NCBI GenBank assembly: GCA_963713815.1 | Contig: CAVQNH010000014.1 | Span: 62,001-126,000, forward strand | Reading direction: 5' to 3' | Length of the DNA stretch: 64,000 nt | Source: RYN-230 sp963713815 | GTDB lineage: Bacteria; Actinomycetota; Actinomycetes; Streptosporangiales; Streptosporangiaceae | Shown: positions 31,596 through 40,817 of the stretch, one piece after another | How the letters are laid out: each line of letters opens with the position of its first letter | How positions within the stretch are numbered: the stretch's first letter is position 1 | The notes under the pieces: model-generated | What the model saw: the letters and a program-made list of their open reading frames with translations, nothing else | What the model was told of the DNA's origin: nothing | The model's database searches: none | Translations under genes and position numbers: made by a program

Positions 31596-34571
31596 TCAGC
31601 CGGTAAAAAGGCGGAGCCGGTGGGCGGTGGCGGCGGCCTCGCCGCGGCTGGTCACGCCGAGCTTGCCGAGGATGTTGGACACGTGCACGCTGGCGGTCTT
31701 CGCGGAGATGAACAGCTCGCCGGCGATTTCCCGGTTGCTGTGCCCGGCCGCGACGAGCCGGAGCACCTCGTACTCCCGGGCCGTGAGGCCCAGCGAGGAA
31801 TCGGGGCCCGCGGCGCCGCTGCTCCCGGTCACCGCAGACTCGTTCCCGGCCCCGTCCCCGCGGGTGAGCGGGATCCTGGCCCGCCGGGCGACCAGGGCGA
31901 TGCCCTCGCTCAGCGGCCGGGCGCCCAGATCCCGGGCCAGCGTCCCGGCCCGGCGCAGCCGGATCCCGGCCGCGTCGCGGTCGCCGCTGCTCAGCGCCGC
32001 CTCGGCCGCCCGGAGCAGGGTCATGGCCAGCGGATGGGGCTGGGACACGGCCTCCCAGGCCTGCGCCGCATCGTCCCACGCGGCCTGGGTGTCAGCCGGT
32101 GCGCCGCCGTCGGTCATCGTCTCGGCCGCGAAGGTCAGCTGGTGAGCCTGCTGCGCCAGTCCTTCCGGGGGCAGCTTGCCGGCCGCGGCGCGCAGCTGGT
32201 CGCGCAGCGCGGCGGCCCTGGGCAGGAGCGTCCGGTCGCCGGCCAGCGACCCAGGTGCGGACGCCCGGGCCCCGGCGACCAGCAGCGGCCACGTGTAGCG
32301 GGGGCTGCGCAGTACGTCAAAGCGCTCGAGCGCGTCCTCCACCAGGGCCAGGGCGTCTGCGGGCCGTTCCTGGGCCAGCCGCAGCTCGGTGTCCAGGCGG
32401 GCCAGGGGCAGCTGATGCTCGCCCTTAAACCGGGTGCGGTCGAGTGCGCCCCTGATCAGGGCCACGAATTCGGCCGTCGCGACCACATCGCCGCGGGCCA
32501 GGGCCATGTCGCCGGACAGCCGCCACAGTGAGGACCGGCTCAGCCGCGGCGGGAGGAGCTGGAGCACTCGCTCGATGACCTCGCCGGCCTCGTCCCACCG
32601 GCCCAGCGAGACCAGCGGCTCGGCCAGGTTGATGGCCAGGACCGCGCCCGAGGTCCGGGCCAGCCCGTACTCCCGGGCGGCCGTGATCCCCTCCCGCGCC
32701 ACCGCGACGGCCAGCTCGTGCTGGCCCATGCCCTCGAGCATGTCGGACTCGGTAATGGCCACCCGCAGCAGTGGCCGGTACGCGTTGGCCCGGGTGGCGA
32801 CGGCGCGGGCCTCGGCCAGCAGCGCCCGGGCCCGGGTCATGTCCTCGTTCAGCGGCTGGGCGCAGGCCAGGGTGACCAGCGCGGCCGCCTCGGTGGCCGG
32901 ATCACCGGCCTGCCGGGCCACGGCCACGGCCTCTTCGGCCTGGGCCTGGAACTCGGCCTCGTCCCAGCCGCCCGGCCGGTGGTGGATGTCGTGGGCCAGG
33001 GCCTCGAGGACCCGGGCCCGGGCCGGGGTCGGCGGGTCGGCGGGGACCAGCCGGGCGGCCTCCCGCAGGTCGTCGGCGTAGTCTTCGCGGCCGAGCTGGT
33101 ACTTCAGATGACCGCGGGCCTCGAGCATGAGGGCGGCCCGGACCGGTTCCGCCGCGGGATCGATCTGCCGCAGGGCGGCCTTGGCGAACGTGATGCCGCG
33201 GTCGAACTCCCCGGCGAAATCGGCGACCCGGGTCGCCGTTTCGAGCACCTCCAGCTGGCTGGCGCCGATGTGCTGCTCGGCGCCGGGGACCTGCTCCCAC
33301 AGTTCCAGCACCCGGGAGAGCATCGCGAGCTGCTCGGCGTGGGCCAGCGCGTGGCCCGACTCCGCCGCGGCCTGCCAGGCGCTGATCAGCGCCCACGTCA
33401 TGTCATGGGCCGCATACCAGTGATGAGCCGCCTCGGTCGCCGCCCGGCCCGGCGGTACCAGCGAAGGATCGGCGCTGATGGTCTCGGCGAAGCGGCTGTG
33501 CAGCTGGCCGCCCTCGCCGGGCAGCAGCTCGTCGTGGATGGCCTCGCGGATCAGGGCGTGCCGGAACACGAAGCCGTCGGCGTCGATCAGCAGGACGTTG
33601 GCGGCCACCGCGGGCCGCAGCGCCTGGGCGAGCCCGGCGTTGTCCTGCCCGGTGACCGCAGCCAGCAGTGCGTACCCGACCCGCTCACCGGCGGCGCTCG
33701 CGACCCGCAGCAGCTCCTGGGTGTCGTCCGGCAGCCGCCGGACCCCCGCCATCAGCAGGTCCCGCAGCGACTCAGGCAGGCCGGCACCCAGCTCGCCCTC
33801 ACCGACCAGCGCCTCCACGAACAGCGGGTTGCCCTCGGTGCGGCGGAACACCGTATCGAGCAGATCCTCACCGGGCTCGCGGCCGATGAGGCGGGCCACG
33901 AGTTCCCCGGTGTCCTGGCGGGACAGCCTGCCGAGTTCCATCCTGGTGACCCAGCCGACCCGGTCGAGCTCGGCGAGCAGCGGCCGCAGCGGATGGGAAC
34001 GGTGCAGCTCGTCGGAGCGGTAGACCACGATGATCAGCAGGCCGTCCAGGGCCTGCTGGTTGCGGATCAGGAAGGCCAGGAGATCCCGGGTCGAACGGTC
34101 GGCCCAGTGGGCGTCCTCGATGACCATGACCACGGGGCCGGCGTCGGCCAGCTGTTCGAGCAGCACGAGCACCTGCTCGAACAGCCGGGCCCGGGCCTCG
34201 CCCGCGTCACCGCCCGCGACCGGCTCGCCGAACTCCGGCAGCAGCCGGGCCAGTTCCCTGGTCGCGCCGCCGGGCAGCAGGGCGGCGACGCCGTCGGCGC
34301 CGAGATCACGGACCAGCTCGCGCAGCATGGACGTGAACGGGGCGAACGGCAGGCCGTCCACGCCGAGCTCCAGGCACCCCCCGGCCAGCACGCGTGCGCC
34401 CTTGCCCCGGGACCGCTCCCCGAACTCGCTTACCAGGCGGGACTTGCCGACCCCCGCCTCCCCGCCGACCAGGACCGCGGACGGGTTGCCGCTGCCCGCG
34501 TCCGCCAGTGCGGTATCCAGCACGGAAAGCTGGCCGGACCGGCCGACCAGGACGGGACTGGATACACGCAT
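31596..34571 (-). CDS. LAL-type giant LuxR transcriptional regulator with AAA ATPase domain
   Basis: A 991-residue regulator from the ATG at 34571 (a start 12 codons earlier is possible). The N-terminal ATPase has Walker A VGGEAGVGKSRLVSEFG and Walker B VVMVIEDAHWADRSTRDLL. The long middle is tetratricopeptide-like helical repeat. The C-terminal LuxR helix-turn-helix is LTAREYEVLRLVAAGHSNREIAGELFIS followed by VHVSNILGKLGV. LAL proteins usually activate secondary metabolite or catabolic genes on binding a ligand; the target is not evident, and no polyketide or similar cluster is in the window. Confidence 0.94.
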   Translation of the reverse strand: MRVSSPVLVGRSGQLSVLDTALADAGSGNPSAVLVGGEAGVGKSRLVSEFGERSRGKGARVLAGGCLELGVDGLPFAPFTSMLRELVRDLGADGVAALLPGGATRELARLLPEFGEPVAGGDAGEARARLFEQVLVLLEQLADAGPVVMVIEDAHWADRSTRDLLAFLIRNQQALDGLLIIVVYRSDELHRSHPLRPLLAELDRVGWVTRMELGRLSRQDTGELVARLIGREPGEDLLDTVFRRTEGNPLFVEALVGEGELGAGLPESLRDLLMAGVRRLPDDTQELLRVASAAGERVGYALLAAVTGQDNAGLAQALRPAVAANVLLIDADGFVFRHALIREAIHDELLPGEGGQLHSRFAETISADPSLVPPGRAATEAAHHWYAAHDMTWALISAWQAAAESGHALAHAEQLAMLSRVLELWEQVPGAEQHIGASQLEVLETATRVADFAGEFDRGITFAKAALRQIDPAAEPVRAALMLEARGHLKYQLGREDYADDLREAARLVPADPPTPARARVLEALAHDIHHRPGGWDEAEFQAQAEEAVAVARQAGDPATEAAALVTLACAQPLNEDMTRARALLAEARAVATRANAYRPLLRVAITESDMLEGMGQHELAVAVAREGITAAREYGLARTSGAVLAINLAEPLVSLGRWDEAGEVIERVLQLLPPRLSRSSLWRLSGDMALARGDVVATAEFVALIRGALDRTRFKGEHQLPLARLDTELRLAQERPADALALVEDALERFDVLRSPRYTWPLLVAGARASAPGSLAGDRTLLPRAAALRDQLRAAAGKLPPEGLAQQAHQLTFAAETMTDGGAPADTQAAWDDAAQAWEAVSQPHPLAMTLLRAAEAALSSGDRDAAGIRLRRAGTLARDLGARPLSEGIALVARRARIPLTRGDGAGNESAVTGSSGAAGPDSSLGLTAREYEVLRLVAAGHSNREIAGELFISAKTASVHVSNILGKLGVTSRGEAAATAHRLRLFTG

Positions 34572-34702
34572 CGCCACACCAGCAAGCATGCCAGCCGCCG
34601 CCGACAAACGACCACACTGACCATCCGGGGGATGGCGCCGGGACGCCCGCCGGCTAGCGTGCGCAGCAGAGTCTCGCGCTGTGTGCCGCCCCGGAGAACC
34701 AC

Positions 34703-35038
34703 ATGAGCCTGCCTGCCCGCCAGCAGCAGATTCTCGATCAGATCGAGCAGGCTCTGCAGGGGGCGGACCCCCGGCTCACATCGATGTTCGCCGCGTTCGC
34801 GCGCCTGCCGCGGCGGGAAGCCGTCCCGGCCAGCGAGGTCATCGTCCACCGGTCGCCGCGGCGGACGGTCGTCATCTGCGTCATGGTGCTCAGCCTGCTC
34901 GGCGTGCTCATGCTCAGCATCCTCGGCACGAAGGACGTCTGCCCGCGGCTGTCGTCGGACCAGGCTGTGGTCAGCGCCGCGGTCCGCTACGCCGCGTGCA
35001 GCAAGAGCACCGACGCGTGGAGCCGCGGCGCCCGCTGA
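34703..35038 (+). CDS. DUF3040-like single-helix membrane protein
   Basis: A 111-residue protein. The opening SLPARQQQILDQIEQALQGADPRL resembles the N-terminal helix of actinobacterial DUF3040 proteins (consensus LSxxEQrxLdqIE). One transmembrane segment follows, TVVICVMVLSLLGVLMLSIL (residues about 55-74), and then a short tail with two Cys residues (DVCPRL and YAACSK) that may form an extracytoplasmic disulfide. Its role is unknown. It is divergent from the LAL regulator gene across about 130 bases. Confidence 0.75.
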   Translation: MSLPARQQQILDQIEQALQGADPRLTSMFAAFARLPRREAVPASEVIVHRSPRRTVVICVMVLSLLGVLMLSILGTKDVCPRLSSDQAVVSAAVRYAACSKSTDAWSRGAR

Positions 35039-35069
35039 CCCCAGCCCACTTATCACCGATCTGGTGCGA

Positions 35070-35145
35070 GCGACTTTTCCTACGCAACGTGCGCCCGGGC
35101 AGGTGATTTGCCCGATTCTGGCGAACGGTGCGTAGGAAAAGTCGC
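35070..35145. repeat. 17-bp perfect inverted repeat with a nested hairpin
   Basis: GCGACTTTTCCTACGCA (35070-35086) is repeated in inverted orientation at 35129-35145. The 42-base interior contains a second short stem, CGGGCA and TGCCCG. The sequence is AT-richer than its surroundings and is found between the convergent DUF3040 and DUF6918 genes. It could be a REP/MITE-like element or a compound bidirectional terminator. Only one copy exists in the window. Confidence 0.7.
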
Positions 35146-35176
35146 CCCGCCGGGCGGCTCGGGAACAGGCGGGTGG

Positions 35177-35623
35177 TCAGCCTGCGTACTTCATGACCAG
35201 GTCACCGACGCGGGGGAGCGCGGCCTGGACGTGCTTGGCCCCGCTGCCGCGGACGCTGCGGTACGCCTTGATGACGGTGGGCCGGCCGGAGTTCGCGGCG
35301 CGGGCGTCGGTCACGGTGAGCAGGGCCTCCGCAACTTCGTCGCCGCGCTTCGCGAGGTAGTCGCCGAACTCGGAGCCGCCCGACGCGCGGAAGTCGGCCC
35401 AGAACGGTTCCAGCTTGACCACCATGTCCGGGAGCATCTTGCCGACCATGTGGTAGACGTGACCCGGCATGAAGGCGTTCACCGTCTTGTAGGCCAGCTT
35501 GACTGCGGTCCCGGAGACCCCTGACTTGTCCGAGAGCTCCTGCTCCAGCAGCGTGAAGCAGTCGTCGGTCACCTGGGGCTGGGTCTCCGGCGTGAGCAGG
35601 ATCTCCTGAAGCGTGGCTGCCAT
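35177..35623 (-). CDS. DUF6918-like protein
   Basis: A 148-residue soluble helical protein. Recognisable family segments are TLQEILLTPETQPQVTDDCF, LEQELSDKSGVSGTAVKLAY, EPFWADFRASGGSEFGDYL and EVAEALLTVTDARAA, ending with ALPRVGDLVMKYAG. I recall this layout from an uncharacterised actinobacterial family (DUF6918); no function is known. The ATG at 35623 is supported by the family start, although GAGGA lies rather far upstream. Confidence 0.75.
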   Translation of the reverse strand: MAATLQEILLTPETQPQVTDDCFTLLEQELSDKSGVSGTAVKLAYKTVNAFMPGHVYHMVGKMLPDMVVKLEPFWADFRASGGSEFGDYLAKRGDEVAEALLTVTDARAANSGRPTVIKAYRSVRGSGAKHVQAALPRVGDLVMKYAG

Positions 35624-35759
35624 GGGTATGTTCGTTCCTCCCCTTTGCTGGGCTTGGCCCAGTGATCCCGCATTCCTGCCGAATGCGCGGTCCGTCACCT
35701 AGACGACGAGCACCTCGCGATGGTTTACCACTTTCCGCCCGCCCGGCCCGGGACTTTCC

Positions 35760-35790
35760 GCCTGCCGCCGGAGACTCTCGGGCGGCAGGC
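35760..35790. terminator. GC-rich hairpin upstream of the DUF2975 gene
   Basis: GCCTGCCGCC (35760-35769) pairs with GGCGGCAGGC (35781-35790) across an 11-base loop. It lies between the divergent DUF6918 and DUF2975 genes, so it is not in a normal terminator position. It may instead act in the DUF6918 upstream region or simply isolate the two promoters. Confidence 0.4.
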
Positions 35791-35850
35791 GCAGGAGCCG
35801 CTGCGCGGAAGCCGGTACCGCCGGGAGGGTGTGGCCCAGCCGTGCCCCTC

Positions 35851-35894
35851 TTGACAGGACCATATCGTTTCTCGTTATTATCGATTATCGATAA
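35851..35894 (+). promoter_or_regulatory. promoter with palindromic operator for the DUF2975-XRE operon
   Basis: TTGACA at 35851-35856 is followed, 18 bases later, by a TTATTA-like -10 (35875-35880). Overlapping the -10 and probable start is a 17-base near-perfect palindrome, TTATCGATTATCGATAA (35878-35894). The region is strikingly AT-rich for this genome. A palindrome over the start site suggests autorepression by the XRE regulator encoded as the second gene. The DUF2975 ATG lies 58 bases downstream. Confidence 0.7.
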
Positions 35895-35951
35895 AGCGAT
35901 GGTCATGGCTCGCGGAGTGACGGGCCCTCGGCTGGTCAGGGGTGAGGGAAC

Positions 35952-36614
35952 ATGAGCAAGCTAGTCACGACAGCGCGCCCGAAGCTGACCGAGCCACTGG
36001 AAACCGTGACGGCCTTCTTCGCCACCTTCCTGCTGCTCACCGTGGCGCTCGGAACGCTGCTGACCCTAGTCGGCCGGGGTTCCTTCGGCGGGTTCGGCCA
36101 TACGAGGATCTGCGTCACCCAGCCGGGTACCGCGTACAGCGGCGACGACTGGACCAGCCATCTGGGCATCACGCACCGGCCCGGCACTACGGTCACGATC
36201 AACGGCACCCTCCAGGCCTGCGCGCTGCACCCGGGGATCGGCCAGCGGCTGCTGTATACCCTGATGAGCCTGCCCGGGTTGCTGGTCTGGGCGGCCGTGC
36301 TGCTCCTGCTCTGGCGGGTCATCCGGGCCGCCCGCCAGACTGGCCCCTTCACGGTGCAGGCGGCAGTGGCCATGCGGCGGCTCGGCTGGCTGATCATCGC
36401 GGGCACCGCCGTCGCCGCCGCCGTGCAGGGATTCGCCACGGATCAGCTGCTGAACACCGTGCTCACGCCGTCGAACACTTACGGGGACGCGATCACCGAT
36501 CCCATCCGCGCCCTGCTGCCGGTCCCCGTGTTGGCCGGGGCGGCCCTGCTCACCTTCGCGCGCATCATCCAGCGCGGCGCGGAGATGGACGCCGAGATCA
36601 AGGCCACTGTGTGA
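35952..36614 (+). CDS. DUF2975 membrane protein
   Basis: A 220-residue protein with four hydrophobic helices: about residues 18-40, 100-122, 141-163 and 190-210. The segment between helices 1 and 2 is a polar, probably extracytoplasmic domain of 60 residues. The pattern RAARQTGPFTVQAAVAMRRLGWLIIAG is characteristic of DUF2975. This family is regularly paired with a small Cro/C1-type regulator (YoaS-YozG-like pair); here the regulator start overlaps its stop in GTGTGA. Function is unknown. Confidence 0.88.
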   Translation: MSKLVTTARPKLTEPLETVTAFFATFLLLTVALGTLLTLVGRGSFGGFGHTRICVTQPGTAYSGDDWTSHLGITHRPGTTVTINGTLQACALHPGIGQRLLYTLMSLPGLLVWAAVLLLLWRVIRAARQTGPFTVQAAVAMRRLGWLIIAGTAVAAAVQGFATDQLLNTVLTPSNTYGDAITDPIRALLPVPVLAGAALLTFARIIQRGAEMDAEIKATV

Positions 36615-37105
36615 TCCGGCAGCGCGCGAATGGCCGCGCGGGCCAGGACGATGAGGCGGCCGCTGGGCCCCCCTTCATCCGGGTGCGGCTGGACGAGCTG
36701 CTCAGGCAGCGCGGAATGACGCTCACCGAGCTTTCCGCCCGGGTCGATGTCACGGTCGTCAACCTGTCCATTCTCAAGAACGGCCGGGCCCGGGCCATCC
36801 GGTTCGGCACCCTGGCCAGGCTGTGCGAGGCGCTGGACTGCCAGCCCGGCGACCTGCTCAGCTACGACCCGCCTGCCGGCGCGCTCCCCGCAGTCCAGGC
36901 GGCCGCCACGCCCCCGCGGCCCGGGCCGCGGGGGGCGTCCCCGCAGCCCAGCCGCGCCGCTTATGGCAGGGACTGGCCCTTCCACCGGACGCCGGTGACG
37001 TCCGGGTCGGACCACAGCGCGAGGGCCAGCCTCGACGGGGTCGGATGGTTCACGATGCGGTTCAGGTCAACCTGGGGACCGACCGCGTACGCGCAGATGG
37101 CGTAG
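36611..37105 (+). CDS. XRE (YozG-like) transcriptional regulator with an anomalous C-terminal extension
   Basis: The GTG at 36611 overlaps the DUF2975 stop. Residues about 22-90 are a Cro/C1 helix-turn-helix: FIRVRLDELLRQRGMTLTEL, VDVTVVNLSILKNGRARAI, TLARLCEALDCQPGDLLSY, exactly the YozG-like pattern. Such proteins normally end within ten residues of LLSY, but here the frame continues 70 residues of Pro/Arg-rich sequence and overlaps the convergent zinc-ribbon gene by 145 bases. A lost stop or indel around 36880-36960 is likely. It probably represses its own operon through the upstream palindrome. Confidence 0.8.
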   Translation: MIRQRANGRAGQDDEAAAGPPFIRVRLDELLRQRGMTLTELSARVDVTVVNLSILKNGRARAIRFGTLARLCEALDCQPGDLLSYDPPAGALPAVQAAATPPRPGPRGASPQPSRAAYGRDWPFHRTPVTSGSDHSARASLDGVGWFTMRFRSTWGPTAYAQMA

Positions 37106-38950
37106 CCGCCGCGCACCGAGCAGGTGATCACGACCTCGAACCGCACCGCATCCCCGGCCGCGCTGTTCGGCGTCGTCTGGAACGCCTCGCCGTACCCGGG
37201 CACGTAGCCGACGGTGGGCCCGGGGAGCACATAGTCCGGGACGGCGTTGGGCGCGTTGGCCCGCTGCAGCGCGCCGACGAGCCCGGCGGCGCTGCGCCCG
37301 GCGGCCGGGATGCCGACGAACGTGAGCTGGCCGTCCAGGGCGGGCGAATCCGGGCTGGTGAACCGCAGCTGCAACTGGTCCGACGACGATGACACCGACG
37401 TGGCCGGCGGATGCGAGCCGAACACCGCGCCCGCGGGGTACCAGTGCACCGTCCACCCGGGCGCGGCCGTGTAGACGTGGGCCGGATGCACCGGCACCGG
37501 GCCGAACGGGGCGAAGCAGCTCAGCGACGTGCACGGCCGCGACGGCGGCGGCGGGATGACCAGGGCCAGCACCACCAGCACGGCCGTGAGCAGCCCCAGG
37601 CCCGCGATCAGCACGGTGAGCACATGCCGGTGGCCGAGATGGCGGACCGCCGCCGCCTGCTCGCGGCCGGCCAGCGGGAAACCGCCCCCGGCGGGCGCGT
37701 GCACCCCCCGCGACGGCCGGGCCTGCCCCCGGCCCGCCTTCCGGGCCCCGACCAGCGGCAGCGGATTCAGCGTGGTGGCCTGCTCGGCCACCCCGCACAT
37801 CGGGCAGAACGGCATGGCGGGCACCACGCGGAAGCAGTGCGGGCACACCCGCGGCGGCCCGATCCGCACGTCCCGCTGCTCGTGCAGCAGCACATGATGC
37901 AGCCCGGCCCGCAGCCCCAGCAGGGCGAGCGCCGCCGCGGCCAGGTGGATCACCAGCAGGGCGGCGTCCGGGAGGCCCGCGTCGTCGGCGAAGCCCAGCC
38001 CGGCCGCGACGGCCAGCCCGAACGCCAGTGCCACCCAGGGTGAGGTGAGCCACAGCCCGCCGGCCGCGGACCCCCGGCGGCGGCGCTGCCCACAGCGTCG
38101 CGCCCAGGTACCCGGTCGTGGCCGCGGCGACCAGCGGGACGCTGATGCCGCGGATCACCGCCTGGGTCACCACGGCCATGACCGACGAGCCCGGCACCAG
38201 GTTCCCGCTGCGCAGCAGCGGCGTCAGCTCGGTGAGGGTGGCGGCCAGGGTGAGGCCCAGCGCGCCCGCCGCCCCGGCGGTGAACCCGTCCAGCGCCTCG
38301 CTCTGGTCCGGCCGGAACAGGCGCGCCACCGCGACGGGGAGCGCCATGAGCAGCTGCCCGACCACCGGGACCGCCACCGCCGACACGAGCACCCCGCCGG
38401 TCAGCAGCGTGGGCGAGTAGGAGGGCAGCAGCGAGTCGGCGGCCAGCGGGCCGAGCAGCAGGCCCCAGCCCACCCCGAGCGCCGCCCCCACCAGGAAGAT
38501 GATCGTGGTGGGCAGCGCGAACCGTATCTCCAGCGGGTCGATCTCGTACACGTAGACCAGGAAGAGCAGCGGGATGGCCAGCGCGCTGATGGCGATGACG
38601 GGAGCCTCGAGCCCGGCGACCGCCACGATCAGCAGAGCCGCCACGACCAGCGCGAACGCGATCCGGAACGGCCCCCGGGACCGGCCCGACAGCTGCGGGA
38701 AGAGCGAGCTGACCACCGCGAGGCGGACCGCGGCTTCGTCCGGGAACGCCGAGTAGGCGTGCGCCCTCCGGGCCGCGTTCCCGGACCCGGTGTGGGCCAG
38801 GTGCGCCCCGCAGGACCCGCAGAACGGCGCGTCGGGGACCCTGGCCCCGCAGTGCGGGCAGGTCACCCTGGGCAGCGGCGCGGCTGCCGTGTCCCCGGTG
38901 CCGGCCCGGGGGTCATGGGCGCTGGTCCCAGGATCGTCAGGCCTGGTCAT
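36961..38950 (-). CDS. double zinc-ribbon polytopic membrane protein, frameshifted at a C-run
   Basis: The upstream part (from 38950) starts with a zinc ribbon, CPHCGARVPDAPFCGSCGAH, followed by six or more helices and a segment LLFLVYVYEIDPLEIRFALP. At the C5 run 38071-38075 the frame changes. The downstream frame continues with SAAGGLWLTSPWVALAFG, a second ribbon CPHCFRVVPAMPFCPMCG, another membrane helix and an extracytoplasmic beta domain to 36961. Removing one base yields a protein of about 660 residues. It begins four bases after the S53 peptidase stop, so the two form an operon. Function is unknown, possibly sensing or anchoring related to the peptidase. Confidence 0.8.
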
Positions 38951-38954
38951 GGGG

Positions 38955-40650
38955 TCACCGCCGCCGTCCGGTGAGTGAGCCGAGATCGCTGGCCAGATGC
39001 CATGCGTCCGGTGATCCGAGCCCGGTCACCATGTCGTAACCGGGGCCCGCCGGGTAGAAGTCGTTCGAGCCCGCGGTCACGTCGCGCAGCGCCGGCAGCG
39101 GCGGCGGGTGGCTGGCCAGCCGGTACAGCACCGGGTTGGCGAACCCGACCGGGTTGTCGCCCCGGCTGCGCAGGTACTGGTCGATCAGGGCGGTCATCGA
39201 GGCCCACACCGGCGTCGCGAGCGAGGTGCCGCCCTCGCTGACCCAGCGGCCCTTCACCCGGACCGCCGCGCCGCTGGACGGCGCGGCGTCCGCGGCCACG
39301 TCGGGCACCTCACGGCAGTACCGGCCGGCCGGCTGCCCGCACAGCGAGCCGTCCGAGGAGGAGCTGACCACCCCGGGCGCCTGCTGCCACGACGGCTGGG
39401 TGAACAGGAGGGACTGGCCGCCGGTCGAGCCCTGGGACAGCAGCGGCTCCGTCCAGGCCGCCTGGCCCAGGAACTGCCCCGCCGCGGACAGCTGCAGCGC
39501 GGTCCCGCCCACGCTGGTCACCTGCGGGAGGTCGCCGGGGAAGGAGATGCCCTCGGCGGGGATCCGGGAATCGCGGTCGTGGAAACCGAGGCACTCCAGC
39601 CCGCCGGAGTCCCCGCTGGCCACGAACGCGGTCGTGCCGGCCTGCTCGGCGGCCAGGACGGCGCTGTTCGCGGCGGCCGCGTCGGCCGGGGCGAAGACGT
39701 CCTCGCACTGGCCGAGGCTGATGCTCCAGATCGCCCCGGGGTACTCCTGGGCGACGGCCGAGAACGCCTGCGTGAACTGGGCCGCGGGCGAGGCGTTCCG
39801 GCCGCCGAAGGCGGCCAGGTTCACGTAGACCAGGCTGGCGCCGGGCGCGATCGCGTGGGCCACCTCGAGGTCCAGGTCGCTTTCGCCGGCCACCTTCGGT
39901 GTCCGGGCCGATATGCGGCAGCGGGCTCGGGAGGGCAGGCAGCCCGAACCGGGCCGCGTACGTGGCCAGGTCGGCGGGGGAGTAGCCGTCCACCTCGAAG
40001 AACACGATGGTCTGGCCCTGGCCCAGGTCGCCCCGGTTCCACAGCGGCCGGATGTCGTAGGTGTTCGCGAACCCCCCGGGGGACAGCCCGCCCACGGCCG
40101 ACCCCACCGGCACTCCGGCCGGGTGGACCTGGCCGAGAGACGTGATGCGGCCTACCCCGGTGACCTCGCCGTCCAGCCGCGCGGGAACGTGGCCGCTGCC
40201 CCGGGACGCGTAGAACACGCCGTAGCCGGGCAGCCGGAAGTCGTCGATGCGGACCCCGAGGGCGGCGCCGAGCACGGCGGGCCGCGCGGTGAGCATCGCC
40301 GCTGGCTGGCCCGCGAACCAGGTCGCCCGCAGCCCGGCCCGCGCCGCCCAGCTCAGCAGCGCCGACGGCCGCCGGTCCGCGCGCAGCGTCACCAGCACCT
40401 CAGCGGTGGCGGCGCGGCTGGCCCCGAGATCGCGCGCGCCGCGCAGCAGGCTGTTCCAGCGCGCCGCCCGGCCGGCGGGAGCCGCCCCCTGGCCTGCCGC
40501 GGCCGCGGGCCCGGGTGCCGCGGACGGACCGTTAGAGGCCTGGCTGAAGGCGGGCGACAGCGCGGTGACCAGGCCGGCGGTGCCGAGCAGCGCCAGCGTC
40601 AGCGCGACCGTCACCGCGCGCCTGGATGTCCTTCGCACCACCGCTGGCAC
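38955..40650 (-). CDS. secreted S53 (sedolisin) family peptidase, frameshifted near 39900
   Basis: The N-terminal frame (from 40650) has a signal peptide (AVTVALTLALLGTAGLV), an activation prodomain (ILVTLRADRRPSALLSW-like region) and the catalytic domain start GFANTYDIRPLWNRGD. Near 39893-39905 it shifts to a second frame that begins GESDLDLEVAHAIAPGA with the catalytic Glu and Asp, then SGDSGG for the oxyanion Asp, and SEGGTSLATPVWAS with the nucleophile Ser, ending at 38955. One base appears extra or two missing. Sedolisins are acid-active extracellular proteases made as zymogens, so this suggests an acidic habitat. It is joined to the zinc-ribbon gene downstream. Confidence 0.87.
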
Positions 40651-40817
40651 CTTTCCTGCCTAACGATCTGTCCGTGGGGCCGCAGACCGGGTGACCAGAG
40701 CCTGGGGGCAGATGCCGGTCCGCCCGCAGCCTAGGCCGCCCGGCCAGTGTCCCCGCATCCCTCATTCGCGTAGCACGGGCGGGCGCGGAGCCGGCCGGGG
40801 TTTCCTATGCTTCGAGT

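Noticed and set aside
31530..34706. Long plus-strand frames opposite the LAL regulator
   Set aside because: The minus strand shows Walker motifs and LuxR domain; the opposite frames are Gly/Arg/Gln-rich shadows.
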